DNA of 64,000 bases from Omphiscola glabra (Eukaryota; Mollusca; Gastropoda; Lymnaeidae), in assembly GCA_964017045.1 (NCBI GenBank), contig OZ024801.1:34149257-34213256 (forward strand), in the 5' to 3' direction. The position numbers and the translations under genes were made by a program. Position 1 is the stretch's first letter, and every line of letters starts with the position of its first letter. The notes under the pieces were generated by a model, which saw only the letters and a program-made list of their open reading frames with translations, was not told the DNA's origin and ran no database searches. Below, piece after piece: positions 63,743 through 64,000 of this stretch.

Positions 63743-64000
63743 TATGCACTTGCGCACACACCAGAGCGAGTTTGCAACAGACAATGGTTCAAAATTATAG
63801 CACTGGAATATTATTTCAATAAGAAGCCCGCCCCCCCCCCCCCCCCTCTCTCTCTTATGTCGAGAAACCGCCAAGACAAAACTATTTCTAAAAGAACAAA
63901 ATAATCATTTAAATCGCTAAAATATAATAATACTAATAATTTGAAACAAAATAAGCCACGCCCCCTTCTGGTTTTTTTTTCGCCTCCAGTTCTCAGTTCT

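Overview
This is nuclear DNA from an animal, most likely a mollusc and probably a freshwater (pulmonate) gastropod. That guess rests on AT-rich introns, many short exons with GT-AG borders, CR1/L2-like non-LTR retrotransposon ends, and two copies of an element that looks like SPIN (a hAT transposon that I recall being reported from tetrapods, a triatomine bug and a pond snail). The species itself cannot be read from the window.

One gene dominates. It lies on the minus strand and covers about 2,248-54,187. It is a receptor tyrosine kinase of the VEGFR/PDGFR (insect Pvr) class. I could join 31 exons with intact reading phase at every junction; they give 1,801 residues plus a stop, with the 5' end (signal peptide) unresolved. 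In this entry set residues are numbered from the first complete codon of the exon at 54065-54187. Order of parts: an extra N-terminal cysteine-paired module (1-150), seven Ig-like domains D1-D7 (about 151-989), a transmembrane helix (about 1000-1019), a juxtamembrane segment, a split kinase domain (about 1074-1385) with a kinase insert of about 50 residues, and a long C-tail (to 1801) carrying three YxxM motifs and a YVNL motif. D4 lacks the Ig cysteines and D5 carries an extra cysteine pair just after its Trp, both VEGFR-like traits.

Layout: 1-2,247 is 3' UTR and flank; 2,248-4,697 holds the C-tail exons; 4,781-12,811 is one intron-borne 24/27-bp tandem array of 8 kb; 13,220-20,684 holds the kinase exons; 22,021-22,142 the transmembrane exon; 24,144-45,071 the Ig domains; 51,590-54,187 the extra N-terminal module; 54,190-64,000 is upstream or first-intron sequence with arrays and mobile elements and only one weak candidate signal-peptide exon (60,044-60,097).

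The rest is repeats. Nearly every longer intron has its own private minisatellite (units of 12-55 bp). Two of these arrays begin exactly at an exon's splice donor and carry four or five extra copies of that donor. Mobile elements include SPIN-like and other hAT-type miniature elements with 8-bp target duplications, a piggyBac remnant flanked by TTAA, three non-LTR retrotransposon ends, a 67-bp perfect palindrome and a foldback element. I see no tRNA, rRNA, CRISPR array or second cellular gene.
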